A stretch of DNA of 64,000 nucleotides, taken from contig NC_070559.1 in NCBI RefSeq assembly GCF_026914185.1, positions 7,113,501-7,177,500 of the forward strand. The letters are read 5' to 3'. The notes under the pieces are model-generated. The model searched no databases. It saw only the letters and a program-made list of their open reading frames with translations, and was not told where the DNA came from. The DNA is from Puccinia triticina (taxonomy: Eukaryota > Basidiomycota > Pucciniomycetes > Pucciniales > Pucciniaceae). Made by a program: the position numbers and the translations under genes. Positions 10,511 to 21,860 of the stretch are shown one piece after another. Within the stretch, counting starts at the first letter, position 1; the number at the start of each line of letters is the position of its first letter.

Positions 10511-12005
10511 ATAAAATCTCTGGGGCCGGTCGGGCTGGTATCCGTAAGCACTTTGTTGGCCCGACTGTAGATGAGGTGATCAGCATGCCGAGTTCCTGGA
10601 ACTTGAAGTCAGAAGAGAAACAGTTTGGTCAGCTGCACCTTCCCGGCCGTCATTGGCTCCTTGACTAGTGCATTGCCGTGGCTTGGGTTGGTAGGCTTCA
10701 GGAGTAGTGACAGTGGCTATGGATACAAGCAAGCTCGAGTTTGGAATTGCTGTATGTATCATTGCAACCATCACCTTGCAACGCTCACAGTGGCGTAGTC
10801 ACTGAAATCAGACTGCTTGAATATAAAAGGGGGCTTCTCCTGCACCGAGGTTTATGCCCCAGGTGATCCACCCTGCTCCTGCATTTGCAGAGCACTGGTG
10901 GTGATCCTCCCCCTCCCCAATTGCACTTGCAATTGGCTGAAGGGTTTCCAGCCCCGACTTTTGCCCCACGCACTTGCGCCAGGCTGAGCGGGTTAACACC
11001 GGTCTCTTTTCACCTGTGGCATGTCACAGGCTGGGAGTTCGTTAAATCTATTGCTTCTCTTGTATATTAGTCTATTATAAGTGGTATTTTATGTTTATTT
11101 GTTGGTTTAGCTTGTTTCTTTTTTTGTTTTTTGTGATTGCTTGGGTATAGGGGAAACCCTTGAATTTTTTTTTGGTGAATCTGTGGTTTTAATAAACTTA
11201 GATGAAAGCCCTCTGGGGGCGCTCAGGGAGCCATATGGCTGTTGGCCAACTTGTGGGCGTAATTCTGGCTCTATTTGGTGGTTGGCCAACTTGTGGGCGT
11301 GATTCTAGACCAATTTGGCAACGCTACAGAAGGACTATTCCTTTTTGGGGCGTGCAAATGGCGGCTAAAGTAATATTTGGCCGTAGCAGGACTAGTTTAA
11401 AACACTTCTAACTAGTAGGGGCTGTTACGTGTGTCCTATCTTCTAGATTGGGCCACTTATGATTCTCCTGTATCATAATTAGTCTGAAACACATGGTAAT
11501 TGTTTCAGACTAATTTACAGGTTACATAATGGTAATTACTGTTTGGGAAATGTAGGCTGTCACGTGTGGCCAATTGTTCTGCTTTGGTCTACATAATGAC
11601 ATAACATGTACCAATTGGTTGGTACTTCTTATCTTTGTGCGTCAAGAATGTCTTATTACATCATTACATATGTAATGGAACATTCTAGGTGCTCATGGGA
11701 CTCAGAAGGTGTCATATCTTCATAGTATGGCGTGATTAAGGCCTTTTTGGGTGTCTGTGGCGCTTACAAGCATATGTACATGAGCATATAAGCATAAGTG
11801 CTACCTTATCCGTGGTAACTGGGTACATTTTTCATGTGTAATTTACACAGGGAAGGAGTAAGAGTTTAGGGTACGTTGCAGTGGGGTACCCTAGTTTATT
11901 TTAGGCGTAGATTAGGAATCTGAAGTAATATTCTACAATTTACATATGTAAGAGTACATAATAATGTCTCTTTCATAGGCAATATTTATACTTTTTTTTT
12001 ATAGT
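10511..12005. other. Unassigned interval with small repeats
   Basis: No gene recognised. GTTGGCCAACTTGTGGGCGT occurs twice about 43 bp apart (11237-11300). A hairpin (ATTAGTCTGAAACA...TGTTTCAGACTAAT) lies at 11479-11516, and TTACATATGTAA-like palindromes recur at 11660-11960. Confidence 0.4.
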
Positions 12006-12713
12006 GTTACATATGTAGGAGATTAGTATGGTCTTGCAAGCGCGTCTGGGCACATACCCAACTCCCGCTTGGCTAAGTGCCTCCGGAGGTTGAATATGTG
12101 CCCAGCGGGCTTGATTGGGCAGCTTGCGCGGGGGCAGAGCTTGGCACACAGCCAAGTCCCACTTGGCCGAGATCAAGCTCTGGGCCAATGGCAACATGCC
12201 GGTCATGAGACGCCAGCCCTCGTCTCTGCCTCAACAGGAAAGGACAACGTGCCCTCGAGGAGGGGAAACGTTCTCCCTTCTCAACATCGCACATTGGACA
12301 TCAACAAGGGAGCTTTGCCTTCTTGATGGTTGGTCTGTAGGCTGGTCATTGGGGAGGAAAGACTCCCTTCGCAGTGGGTGATACTTGTATTGATCATCAA
12401 GAAGGGAGTCTTCCCTTCTTGATGACCGGTTTGTAGACCAACCATCGAGAAGGGAAACTTCTCTCCTTGATGGCCGGCACTCCGTTTGGCGTGCGTGGCA
12501 CCCTTGCTTGAAATCGGCCCAGCGGGGCTTTGTGCCGAACCCCGCCCACTTTGCGATATGCCAAGCGGGGGTTGGGAGTGTGCCAGGTGGGATTGAGGAT
12601 TGGCCAAGCGGGCTTTAGCATTGGCCACGCGCGCTTGGCCTTTTTTCGGCCAAACTTTGGTGAGTGCCCAGACGGGCTTGCAACACCATAATAATGTCTC
12701 TAACATATGTAAC
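12006..12713. mobile_element. 708-bp terminal-inverted-repeat element
   Basis: Ends GTTACATATGT...TATGGTCTTGCAAGC at left and the matching complement (GCTTGCAACACCATA...ACATATGTAAC) at right give imperfect inverted repeats of about 50 bp. Inside is a second inverted pair (TTCTTGATGGTTGGTCTGTA near 12320 and its complement near 12440), plus repeated GCCAAGCGGG/CCCGCTTGGC words near both ends. No target duplication is clear. No protein-like frame. It is probably a non-autonomous DNA transposon. Confidence 0.6.
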
Positions 12714-13929
12714 AATTTTTATTATTTTTCTGTGATATTATGTCACGGTGGCTCTGACATAGTAGCCAGCTGACACTACCAATACCACTACCACTAAACT
12801 AACCACTGTGACCAAACCTCTGTAGGCTGATGGTGAAAAATATCTGATGAGGGGGGGAAAGAGGCCTCCTTATATATTGAAGGGTGAGGGAATTTATCTC
12901 CAGGGGAACTCCTTGTGAGGGCTATTTTCTGCTGGGGATATCAGTTGCACAGCAAGATATGCATGTGTTGCACTGCCTGCCAAACCATGAGGTAATGGAT
13001 TCTGCAGGAGGGGATATCAGTTGCACAGCAATATATGCATATTTTGCACTGCCTGCCAAAAAATGATGTAATTGATTCTGCAGGAAAACTCCTTGAACAC
13101 CTTATCTGCCTGCATATGCTGCACTGCATGATATCATGTGTTGCTAGGTGACCCAAACAACCTTCCCTAACCTACCATATGCCTGCATGTCCAGCTGTTG
13201 CCTTCTTCCATCCAGAATATTGGGGTCAAAGCCTCTCCTCCCAATTTGCTCCTTCCTTCCTTCTTCCTCCTCACCTAATTAATACTTCCATCCATATTAC
13301 ATCATACTGAATCCTAGACCCTTATAAAGTAATATACCACCCTTATAAAGATAATATACCCTTATAACACTGCCTTACTTGACACACCACACCGTCCTCC
13401 CTTCCATTCCTGGTTGAGACATGTGCTACCAATACCTTCCACCTCTTCTATTGATACACCACACCATCTTCCCTTCCATTCCTGGTTGAGACATGTGCTC
13501 CCAATACCTTCCACCTCTTCTATTGATAAAATCCCTCCACCTCCTTGCCATCCTACCTAGTCATGGTCATCTATTCTATCCCTGATCACGCCATCCATCC
13601 TACATAATCCTAGTCTGCTGTTCCATCCGTGATAGCACCATCCATCATCCATCCGTCTGTAACAACTCCATCGCTTCCATATACACATACTCTGCTTGTA
13701 TTATATTTAACTTCCTCCTCTTATAATGAATGATAGCTGTATCTATGCTGTCCCAATACCTCTGCAATGTGCTTTTGGCATTGTTACGCCAATGGAGCAC
13801 CACATTGCCCTCTGATCTGTTACAGCTAGCAATCCGCCCTTCCTGTGATCTGAAATCCATGAGTTATCCTGGTGTGGTATTCAGACTGGTATAATCAGTG
13901 GAATGAAAGCTTTAGCGCAGGAATAGCGG
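12714..13929. other. Unassigned interval with LTR-like fragments
   Basis: 12870-12910 (CTCCTTATATATTGAAGG then ATCTCCAGGGGAACTCC) resembles the middle of the TGTAAGACTC family. A 70-bp block at 13380-13530 is duplicated (GACACACCACACCGTC / GATACACCACACCATC). A minus-strand frame at 13645-13860 shares a GNVV motif with the frame at 6348-6647; its product is not recognised. Confidence 0.4.
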
Positions 13930-14345
13930 TGTAAAGCTCAAAAGTGTTCCTGAGAACCTTTTGCTGAGCGTGGAAAAGGATATAAGAGGGAACCTCTGCC
14001 TTTCCTGGGTCACTAGAAACTAAAACAAGCCACCCAGTCTTAGATTGGAAGGTTTAATGTAGTGATAGTGGAGGTGTATCAAAAGATAGCCTACTTTGAG
14101 CAGGTAGCTTAAGGGTTATGGTGATGTAGCTGATGTGAAAGGTTTGTAATGAGGTTATAATTTGTATGTAAGGGTGTAAAACCACAATATAGAGTGGGGC
14201 TAATACTGTAGAGTGAGCAAGTATTGTACTGTTATGGGGTAAGCTGAGTACAAGTAGTTTGCTGAGAGAAATTACAACTGGGGGGAGGAGAGCCTCCTTA
14301 AATAGAAAAGAGTGAGACATTTTAGCTCCAGGGGAACAAGAAAAT
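13930..14345. mobile_element. Partial copy of the TGTAAGACTC LTR-like family
   Basis: It begins TGTAAAGCTCAAAAGTGTTC and shares GAGAACCTTTTGCTGA, the AACTGGGGGGAGGAGAG block and AGCTCCAGGGGAAC with copies at 5416 and 44573. The right end cannot be placed; the sequence drifts into other GATGTCAT-rich repeats to about 14760. Confidence 0.6.
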
Positions 14346-14828
14346 GAGGGGTTTTAGCTGCCCTGAAGGTTACAATGAGGTATTTTGGCTGGTGATTGAC
14401 AGGTCACATGAGGTGATGATGTCATATGAGGGAATGTAGCTAGTGAGAAATAGGAGGTGAGATGTTGTAGCTGGCCTGGCCTGTCAAATGATGTCATGGT
14501 CACATCCTGTCATCCTGCCATGATGTCATCTGCAAGCTGCATGGGTTTTTTTTGCTAGCTTGACACCTGCATGATCCTGTGTGATGTCATCTATCAACTG
14601 TCAGACTGCAGCCTCTATTACATTAGTCTGCATGCACCTGCATGCACCTGCATCAAGTGTGCATAATACTGCATAACAATGCATGACATGTGCATAGCAC
14701 AATGTAATGAGTGCAGCTGATGATGTAATGTTTATGTAAAGTGTAGACAAGCTGTCAGAGTGGCCCATGTAACAGATTACATGTCCTGCATTCCGGGTCC
14801 CCCTTATAAATAAAATCCCTCACATTTG

Positions 14829-14846
14829 TCTATATAAGGAGCTCTC
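14829..14846 (+). promoter_or_regulatory. Possible LTR TATA box
   Basis: TCTATATAAGGAGCTCTC is the complement of the block CTCCTTATATAGAC found in the LTR-like insert at 44573-45498, so this looks like the promoter core of a fragment in the opposite orientation. Confidence 0.35.
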
Positions 14847-14893
14847 TCCCCCCCAGTTGTTTTTCCCTCAGCTCAGTACTCCCCAGTTATTTA

Positions 14894-15113
14894 GGCCCTG
14901 TTTGGCAGTGTGATTATTACACAATACATAATCTTGCCATGTCCCCCTACATTGTGTAAGACACTACTTTTCCGCCTGATCTTTTGGAGGTAAACTTCCA
15001 AGCCTTATGAGGGTTTACTTGCAAAAGATTATCCTAAAAAGACATGTTTTACCATATGTAATGTAGCATGTTTCCTATTATTACACTGCATAATATGACA
15101 CTGCCAAACAGTG
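14894..15113. mobile_element. Tourist-like MITE
   Basis: The left end GGCCCTGTTTGGCAGTGT and the right end ACACTGCCAAACAGTG are inverted. GGCCCTGTTTGG is the usual start of PIF/Harbinger (Tourist) MITEs. The outermost bases do not pair perfectly, and no clean TTA/TAA duplication is seen. Confidence 0.6.
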
Positions 15114-15119
15114 AGCTCA

Positions 15120-17779
15120 CTCTCATATTCTCATACTCTTGTATCTCTTGGTTGACATATCACGTGCCTGTCACAAGTTACCTGGTTCCTGGTTCAACTC
15201 CTGACTGAGACATATACCCTTCTCAGCCTAGGCACTCTTCCCAGCTTTATATATCACCCTTTCAAGGACCTGTGTTCAATCCCCATAGGAACCATCAAGT
15301 CAACTTTCACCTTTTTCCATCACAAATATACTTGGGAGGGCCCCCATAGACTCTAGATTACCTTGAAGTGTTGCCCAATCCTCCAGGGTTGACAAAATCA
15401 GACACTAAACATTGGAGAAATGTCCAAGGCAAGGTAAATTGTTTTCCCCAACACTCTCCAATAAAGGATTTATTGGACAAACCAACACCAATCATAGAAA
15501 GTGAACTGGTGGTCCAACTTTACTATTTTACTTGCACAATTTTATTTCATTGAAACAATGTATCAAGATCTGTGTCAATATGTGCTTCATGACACAAAGA
15601 AAAATCTTATGGAGGTTGATATGGATGAAGATGAATTCAAAATAGATCAATTTCAAAAAAATGATTGGCCAAGAATGAAGGTGGTACAGTGATATGTAGT
15701 GTCTGTGATTTAAGTAGTGTCTATAAAGTTTCTTCAAAGATTCATGATGTGGATAATTCGGTTCTGATTTGGCAGCCCCCATTGACAAACATTTGCCCGG
15801 CTTGTCCCTGTTGAGAAATCATGAAATGAGAAATGTCAGATAAAATTTTGATGGTTTCACAAGGGCCCAGACTAGCCGCATGGAGGAGACTGACATATTT
15901 GGTGCAGATCTGCTGGAGCGCATCAAATCCATTGGGTCCATTCCTGTCCAGAAGCCGCCCGGCAGATCTGTTTTGTGATTATTCCAAAGGTATCATCGTG
16001 AATTAATGTTTAGAAACAATTCTTGATTAAATTATCGTGAGAATCACTTACACTTTGGTTCCACCAGGACAGTCAACGATAACCTACGTAAACATATTGA
16101 TAAAAAAATTGAATTGGACATATCAAAAAATGGCTTTCTTCCTCTGGTGTAAAAAATGTTATTCATACTCGGCACGTTCCAGAAGCGGCATTAACGGCGC
16201 TTGGGCCTCGGACCATCTGGCTGTCGCCTTGGAAATTGAGGTTTAGGAATGCGCTACAATGACCGAGTCATCAAAAATTTTCGCCAAACGTCAATACGGA
16301 CATCAATGGTACACATGCCTAGGTGGTCAAAAGACTTACAGGGCACAATCATGAGGCACCAGATATTGATTTTGGGGATTGCACCGGTCATCTCTTCGTT
16401 CAAGGGCAGCGCTCGCCACTTGACTGGGGGAGCTGAGTAAGATCATTAACACAGTAGCCACCAAGGCACTAGTACGCAGGTTGAAGAATGACATATTGAG
16501 CTTGGAATAACTTGACTGATCCGGCGATGAGAAATATGAAGATTATAGCTACTGATAGCAAAAGAAGGGTAGGCTAGAACGACTGTGTGGCCAAGTCAAT
16601 AAAAAGTTGTGTGTATATCAAAGAATGGAAGAAAAGCAGATGCTGTGTTGTCCTGTCTATCAACCTAGCCAGTTGAACGCTCCTTTTTATAGACAAAGTG
16701 AGCGCAGGCAAGTTCGAATTGCTCTGTTTATTTTCACTCCAAACACTTCTCCGCCCGCTGGACGGCCAGAATTCAAGCAACACATTATTCGATTCGGTGA
16801 GATAAGTGGCCTTGACACGGAATCCCGACTTCGGATGCTTGGCAACTAATCGTTTTCTTTGGTAACCACTGCTGATGGTGTTCTCGAATGATTGGGGCTC
16901 GAGGCTGAGTTGCAGCAAGTACGTATATCGCTTCATCGAAGATGTAGATGCAAAATTCGTCGGTCACAAGCCACAACATTATTTTGGGTCGGATTATTCC
17001 TTGGTAGGTCACTCTATTATGCCGTAATGACTATCTGGCCTTTCTGAGATCAATTTTTGACTGTGAGGATAGCCCAGTTGTAAATAACAGAACACACATG
17101 GTAATAGGCACCGGCAATTATCACCCGGTGTGCTGCTTGACTTCACGCTGACTGCAGAGGGTTTTGTTGGACCAGAGACAATACCGAAGACAACCTGGAG
17201 TCGATTCGGGGTAACATCTCTGGACGACTTGTTACCACCTGTTTTGAAGCGGTTTCTCGTCGTCAAAGAGATAATCGATCAAGTTTGCTTTTAGGCGCCG
17301 GTGAGATGGGCGACGCGGTTCAGTCATGGTGACCGACAAAGTATAAAGCCTCTTCGTCCTCGATGAAGCAGGAAACATGCTTCTATGAAACTTTATCTTA
17401 GGAAGGGTGGGGTTATTCGCGCCGGAAACCAGGTTGACATCGATAGTTGGGAAGAGGATTTGATCGAAGCGAGTCTGACAAAACTTTTTTTTAAAAAAAC
17501 TCCAAGGCCAACATGCGCTCGTAGGGGGCGTGTGAGCGAGGCCGCAAATGCCCAAAGCTGTCTGAGCTTTTGCTATGCTTGCTCCGTTTATAAATGGAGC
17601 TGGAGCAATGGAACGACAACCCAATATTCACTTGCCTTCCAATTCTCTACTTTGCACATCAAATTGCTCGCTTAACCAGATACAGCTTCTTCAGCCTGTC
17701 CTTCATTTCTTTACCAATTTTGATACAAATATTTCTCCAAGTCAATCCCAGATTAAACCGCCTTACACACAAGACCAAC
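15120..17779. other. Unassigned interval with possible gene relics
   Basis: Several short plus-strand frames look protein-like but do not connect. At 15880-15975 one reads about 30 codons rich in charged residues. The frame ending at 16246 finishes with WASDHLAVALEIEV, which resembles the C-terminal SDH motif of the endonuclease/exonuclease/phosphatase fold, so a decayed gene of that kind is possible. I see no full exon structure. Confidence 0.3.
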
Positions 17780-18480
17780 ATGGTAGTCTTCAAGTTGCGC
17801 AGGGGTACCACTTTGGGGGCAACTGTATTATATTTTTTCTTACTTAGCTCCGCAACGCAAGTGGCCACTGTTGCCTTGGAGCGACGTGACCCGACGGATG
17901 CGGACACAACACCTTATTGCGATCCGAAAGTCGTAGGCAACCCTGACGTGACAGCCCATGATTGTAACGTGTTAGCTATCTGGTCACCTAATTCGGGCTA
18001 CTTGTGTTCAGCATATAATACGTACAGCTTGTTCAATGTTGACATCTGGGGAGGGCTCTGCCTGACCAACATAATTGCAGCGCCTTTTACAACCTAGGGT
18101 TCCAAGGCGATAACAAAGTCGTGCGGAGTGACAAAAGTTGGCTGACTTCTGTTTTTGGGACATGCCGAGTATGTATACATTATTTTTTCCATCATCCGAG
18201 GAAAAAAACATGGATTGGAAGCACTGAAGTCTTTGTACAACCGGTTAAATACTTAGGTACTTCTGCAATGCCCTTCGGCAGCCCAAGCGTAAGTGTTTTT
18301 CAGTGAGGATCAACCAAGGGGTTTCCTGAATCAAAACTCATATATTTTTGTCATTTTGGGATCATCTTGAAATAGCTCTGCAGGACGCATGCTGACAAAC
18401 AATAATCAAGGTGGCGGATTCCTTAAAATACAAGAGGTTTGCTCCAGCAAGGTAAGATTTTATTTTATTTTCTTATATAT
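17780..18480 (+). CDS. Small secreted Cys-containing protein (candidate effector), 3' end uncertain
   Basis: Exon 1 is 17780-18021. The N-terminus (MVVFKLRRG then a hydrophobic run to about residue 32) is a typical signal peptide, followed by LERR, a possible Kex2-type site. Intron 1 is 18022-18080 (59 bp, GTACAG start, CTGAC branch site, TTGCAG end). Exon 2 is 18081-18168 and restores a frame that otherwise stops at 18095. A strong 5' splice site GTATGT follows. A later segment after CTCTGCAG (18383) reads NNNQGGGFLKIQEVCSSK before GTAAGA (18452), but it does not join exon 2 in phase directly, so a short exon is missing or the gene is damaged. Cysteines fall in exons 1 and 2 and in the EVC segment. 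No known domain; secretion is inferred. Confidence 0.6.
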
Positions 18481-18499
18481 AAGAACCCAAGGAGTTTGA

Positions 18500-18990
18500 T
18501 AAAAAGTTTATAACTTACTCCCGTTCCTTTTCTCACGTGTTTTTGCATAGGGATTGACTGGGCAAATTAATATTGAAGGGGCTTGTGTGGTTAGAACAAC
18601 CTCATCAAATAACAATGTTTGAGAAATGTTTTTCAAAAACTTGTATATATTACATCTGGTTACAAATTGACAATTGTCACTATTCATTCCTTCCCTTCTG
18701 ATGACACCTTTGTGATTCCTGTCATTCCTGGCTATTATCATCATTATCATCATGATTACAATAAAACTTTATCAGTGAGAATTTCCTCTGTGAAATAAGA
18801 TGCTTTTCAAAATATGCATACTTAATTGAGTGAGATCTTGGGAAAGAAAAATCCAATTCTAGTCAATTGAACCCAATTGTAATAATGTTTTGAATACTGC
18901 TGAAATTATGCTCATAAAATCTGAATGATTGCTCATATTGGGGTAGAGGAAATTTCTGCTCAGCATCTCCATAATTTGGGATCAACCCAA
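18500..18990. other. Unassigned AT-rich interval
   Basis: No gene or element recognised. Confidence 0.4.
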
Positions 18991-18994
18991 ACTT

Positions 18995-19215
18995 TGATTG
19001 TCCCATGTTATGTTCTGATCTGTGCAGAGAAAGACAGGAATTTGGGACTGGGGGTTCTGGGTTTCTGAATCCTAAGTTGGTAGATTGCAGGACAAGGAAG
19101 CTTTCTGGCTTTCCAGAATCTAAAACTTTGATTGTGCAGACTCTAACATGTATGTGAGAGGCTATGTAAATTGTAAAATCCCTGCTACAGCTCATAGCAT
19201 ACTGTGGCTGGGGCC
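18995..19215 (-). repeat. Chromovirus LTR fragment, copy 1
   Basis: GATTGCAGGACAAGGAAGCTT, GGGGTTCTGGG and GCTCATAGCAT match in order and orientation the LTR segment at 19834-20032, which adjoins the gypsy pol remnant. Confidence 0.5.
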
Positions 19216-19439
19216 CAGGGGGAGGGGAGGGGGTCACATCTTTGAGAGTTTAAATGTATTTCAGAAATTCTGCTGCATATACTATTGCATCATGTGATGT
19301 GGGGGGAAAACTGTGCTTTTGTTAAGTTTCTGGGGGAAGTAACTCCTACTCCTGCAGGTACAAGCTTCAGGGGTAGAATTTAAGGCTCCTGGATAGGGGC
19401 CTTCACTGAATAGTCTCACAGGGCATGTGGAACAGTTGA

Positions 19440-19545
19440 TGCCTAGATTTCTAGCTCCAACAGGTTGGATAATATGGTCAGGTCTGTGGAGAGAAAGATG
19501 AGGTCTGGGATCTGGGGTTCTGGCAGTTCTGGATCCTCTCATTGA
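19440..19545 (-). repeat. Chromovirus LTR fragment, copy 2
   Basis: GGTCTGTGGAGAGAAAGATG...TCTGGGGTTCTGG...TTCTGGATCC repeats part of the LTR at 19834-20032. Confidence 0.45.
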
Positions 19546-19726
19546 CATAAATATTCCATTGTACCTGGCAGCCATTTTATTTTCACTTCTTTCAGGCTGC
19601 ACTAATTTGCTGTGGATGGGCAACTACTTTTCACCTTCCTTTAACTTGAACTGTCTTCCTCAGGGATCCCCGCTTTTGCCCATCCTTTATATAATTTATA
19701 ATTCAGACATCCTTATTAGTAATCCA

Positions 19727-19832
19727 CACTACCAGCATATTTGGCTGGGATGAAGTCATCCCAGTTTAAATGGGATGCACTCAACCAATTTAAAATGGGT
19801 TGATCTCATCCAATGAAATATAAACCCAAGGT
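19727..19832. mobile_element. Half copy of MITE family A
   Basis: It starts CACTACCAGCATATTTGGCT and matches bases 1305-1410 with few changes, then stops at the symmetry centre, where the full copy turns into its complementary arm. Chromovirus LTR follows directly. Confidence 0.8.
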
Positions 19833-19833
19833 G

Positions 19834-20032
19834 TTATGGTCTGTTCTATGGAGAGGAACATAGAGTCTGGAGTCTGGAGTTCTGGGGGTTCTGGATCCAA
19901 GATAGTAGATTGCAGGATGAGGAAGAGGCTTGGATCTCCAGCCTCTTGAACCTTGAGTATGGTCCGTGACATGTACGTGTAGTCTATGTACATGTGAGTC
20001 TGTGCTGCAGAGCCTGCACTACGGCTCATAAC
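19834..20032 (-). repeat. Truncated LTR of a chromodomain gypsy element
   Basis: On the minus strand the sequence starts TGTTATGAGCCGTAGTGC, directly after a purine tract (AAGGGGGGATAA, 20033-20044), as a 3' LTR would. It is cut short by the half MITE. Confidence 0.55.
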
Positions 20033-20126
20033 ATTATCCCCCCTTAATGCCCAAGCCGCCCCCTTTTCTGGATGATTAATGAAAAAATACTCCTCTTTTG
20101 GCTCTGCATTCTGTCCCTGGGCAGCA

Positions 20127-20517
20127 TTAAAAGACACAGTGGGAAAAAGCTTGCCCTCTCACTTTCTTCTCTGTGTCCTCCGATGCCTGGCCGCTGCCTC
20201 CGGAAATTTTGAGTTGAACTCCGCCAATAGGTCTCCACTGTTCTTCAGGTTTGCCTCTGGTTCCCACGAATTCTCCGCCGGTCCAAATCCGCGCCAGCTG
20301 ACAAGGTATTGAGTCATCCGCCCTCCTCGCTGGCTGTCCAGTATGCCGTTGACCTCCCACTTTTGCCTTGAATGGGGACACTCCTATTGACGTGTGGTTG
20401 TAGTTGTTGTACGCTGTGAGAATAAAAGCTGGTTGGTTGGTAGAAATGTCCACTAACCACCCTCCTCAAGAATATATATGTCCAGTCTGTGTGATTATTG
20501 GTGTCTTGGCCCCGCAC
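20127..20517 (-). pseudogene. Ty3/gypsy pol remnant: integrase end plus chromodomain
   Basis: The minus strand reads AYNNYNHTSIGVSPF near 20400, a signature of the C-terminal part of gypsy integrases. In another frame it reads QYLVSWRGFGPAENSWEPE (20315-20255), a clear chromodomain, ending with a stop near 20150. Frames shift between the two, so material is deleted. Upstream pol is missing. The chromodomain assigns it to the chromoviruses, which use it to target integration to modified histones. It is not functional. Confidence 0.75.
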
Positions 20518-20519
20518 TG

Positions 20520-21445
20520 CTACTATCTGCTAGCCTTCAGCGCTCCTCTCTGAGCCTAATCTATAGTGTAATAATCCGCAAGTGAATAAAGCTCCGCACT
20601 CTGCAAGCATAGAATCTGCAATTAATCTTGTAAGTAAAGATAAGGTCACTTAAAACTCTCCTAATACTCTAGTACGTCCATAAGTGTAAGTACAATAATC
20701 ATTAATCCGCAAGATGATAGGATAAGTAAGATCCAAGAAGAAAGAGAAGAGAAACCATGAGCCTCCACTCCCATCCTTCCCTCCATGCGCATCACCATTC
20801 CCACCCTATTCCGCAGATCTGACACTTTCCCGCACTAGTCCCTCAGCTCCCCCCGCTTTCCGCACGTCATTGTCCCAGACTCCGCTCCTCTCCGACGCTT
20901 GACCTCCCACTGTCCTCTGTCTAGCCCCTGCCAGTCAGTCTCTTGCCACCACCTCCGCCCCAGTTCCACCCGCTTCAGCTGACACGCCGGTACTACCAGT
21001 CCACGTGTGTAGTCTGCCGCAGTCCAGCCCTGTCTTTCCGCTCCGGTCCAAATACCCAATCCAAAATCTGCAATCCGTGCATTCCATCCACGCACAACTT
21101 TCCGTAAGCTTTCTTAGTATGTCACCGGGATGCGCTCTGTGCATTCCCACCGCCGCTATCTCCAAGTGGACATTCTACCACGCATGCCCATATAAATCAC
21201 CACATCTGCCCCAGTTTTGAAGTCCTGCCCCCAGGATCTTCCCACACATTTGCCCGCTCCCACACGCAAACACCTCTTTTCACACCCATCACCACATCCT
21301 TTCCCACCCTTTGTTCTCCATGGCCATCGGCCTCCCTTGCACTACCAAGATGGATGAATTTGTGATGTCTTATATTGATCAACCTTTTTTCTTTTTTTTT
21401 ATTCCTCTTGATAACTTTTTCTGTGTTCCATTTCTCCTTAACACT
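20520..21445. other. Unassigned, moderately GC-rich interval
   Basis: No gene recognised. A minus-strand frame at 20835-21095 is Trp/Arg-rich with no domain and looks like chance coding in GC-rich DNA. It ends in a poly-T stretch next to the MULE. Confidence 0.4.
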
Positions 21446-21454
21446 CTTCTATAA

Positions 21455-21640
21455 GGGGCAGATGATTTTTACAAAGTCCTTTTTACAGGGTACAAGGCCC
21501 TGTAAAGTGAGGACCCTGTAAAAGTGTACATTTGAGGGGGCTATGTGTAGTTTTACGCTGCGGCTGCCTGATTTGTCACCTTGCAAAGGGAGGCCATGTG
21601 AAAAGAGCCCTGTAAAAGTAAGAATGTAATTACCTATGTA
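21455..21640. repeat. MULE left terminal inverted repeat
   Basis: It carries repeated CCCTGTAAA and TTTACA words on both strands, which may be transposase-binding sites. The outer edge is fixed by the target duplication; the inner edge is approximate. Confidence 0.8.
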
Positions 21641-21860
21641 CAATTTTACAAGGCATCCTTTTTCAGGGTGGCACTTTGTAAACAGAACTCCATGCAAATC
21701 TCAAGTATTGATCTCCCAGCTGTAAATTAACAGCACAGCGTAAAAAAGATGTGGCAAAATTTCATTCCAGACTTTGTAAAAGCAAATTTACAAGCTGGTT
21801 GATGGAATTTACAAAGTACGGAAAAGACTAAGGATTACTAAGAAATATAGGGAAAAAGAA

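Noticed and set aside
9455..10586. Many open frames on both strands with Arg/Pro/Ser-rich repeats
   Set aside because: They arise from the stop-free 46-bp repeat read in every frame; no start context or domain supports a gene.
18095..18097. Stop codon taken as the end of the secreted protein
   Set aside because: It is out of frame once the 59-bp intron with a CTGAC branch site is removed.
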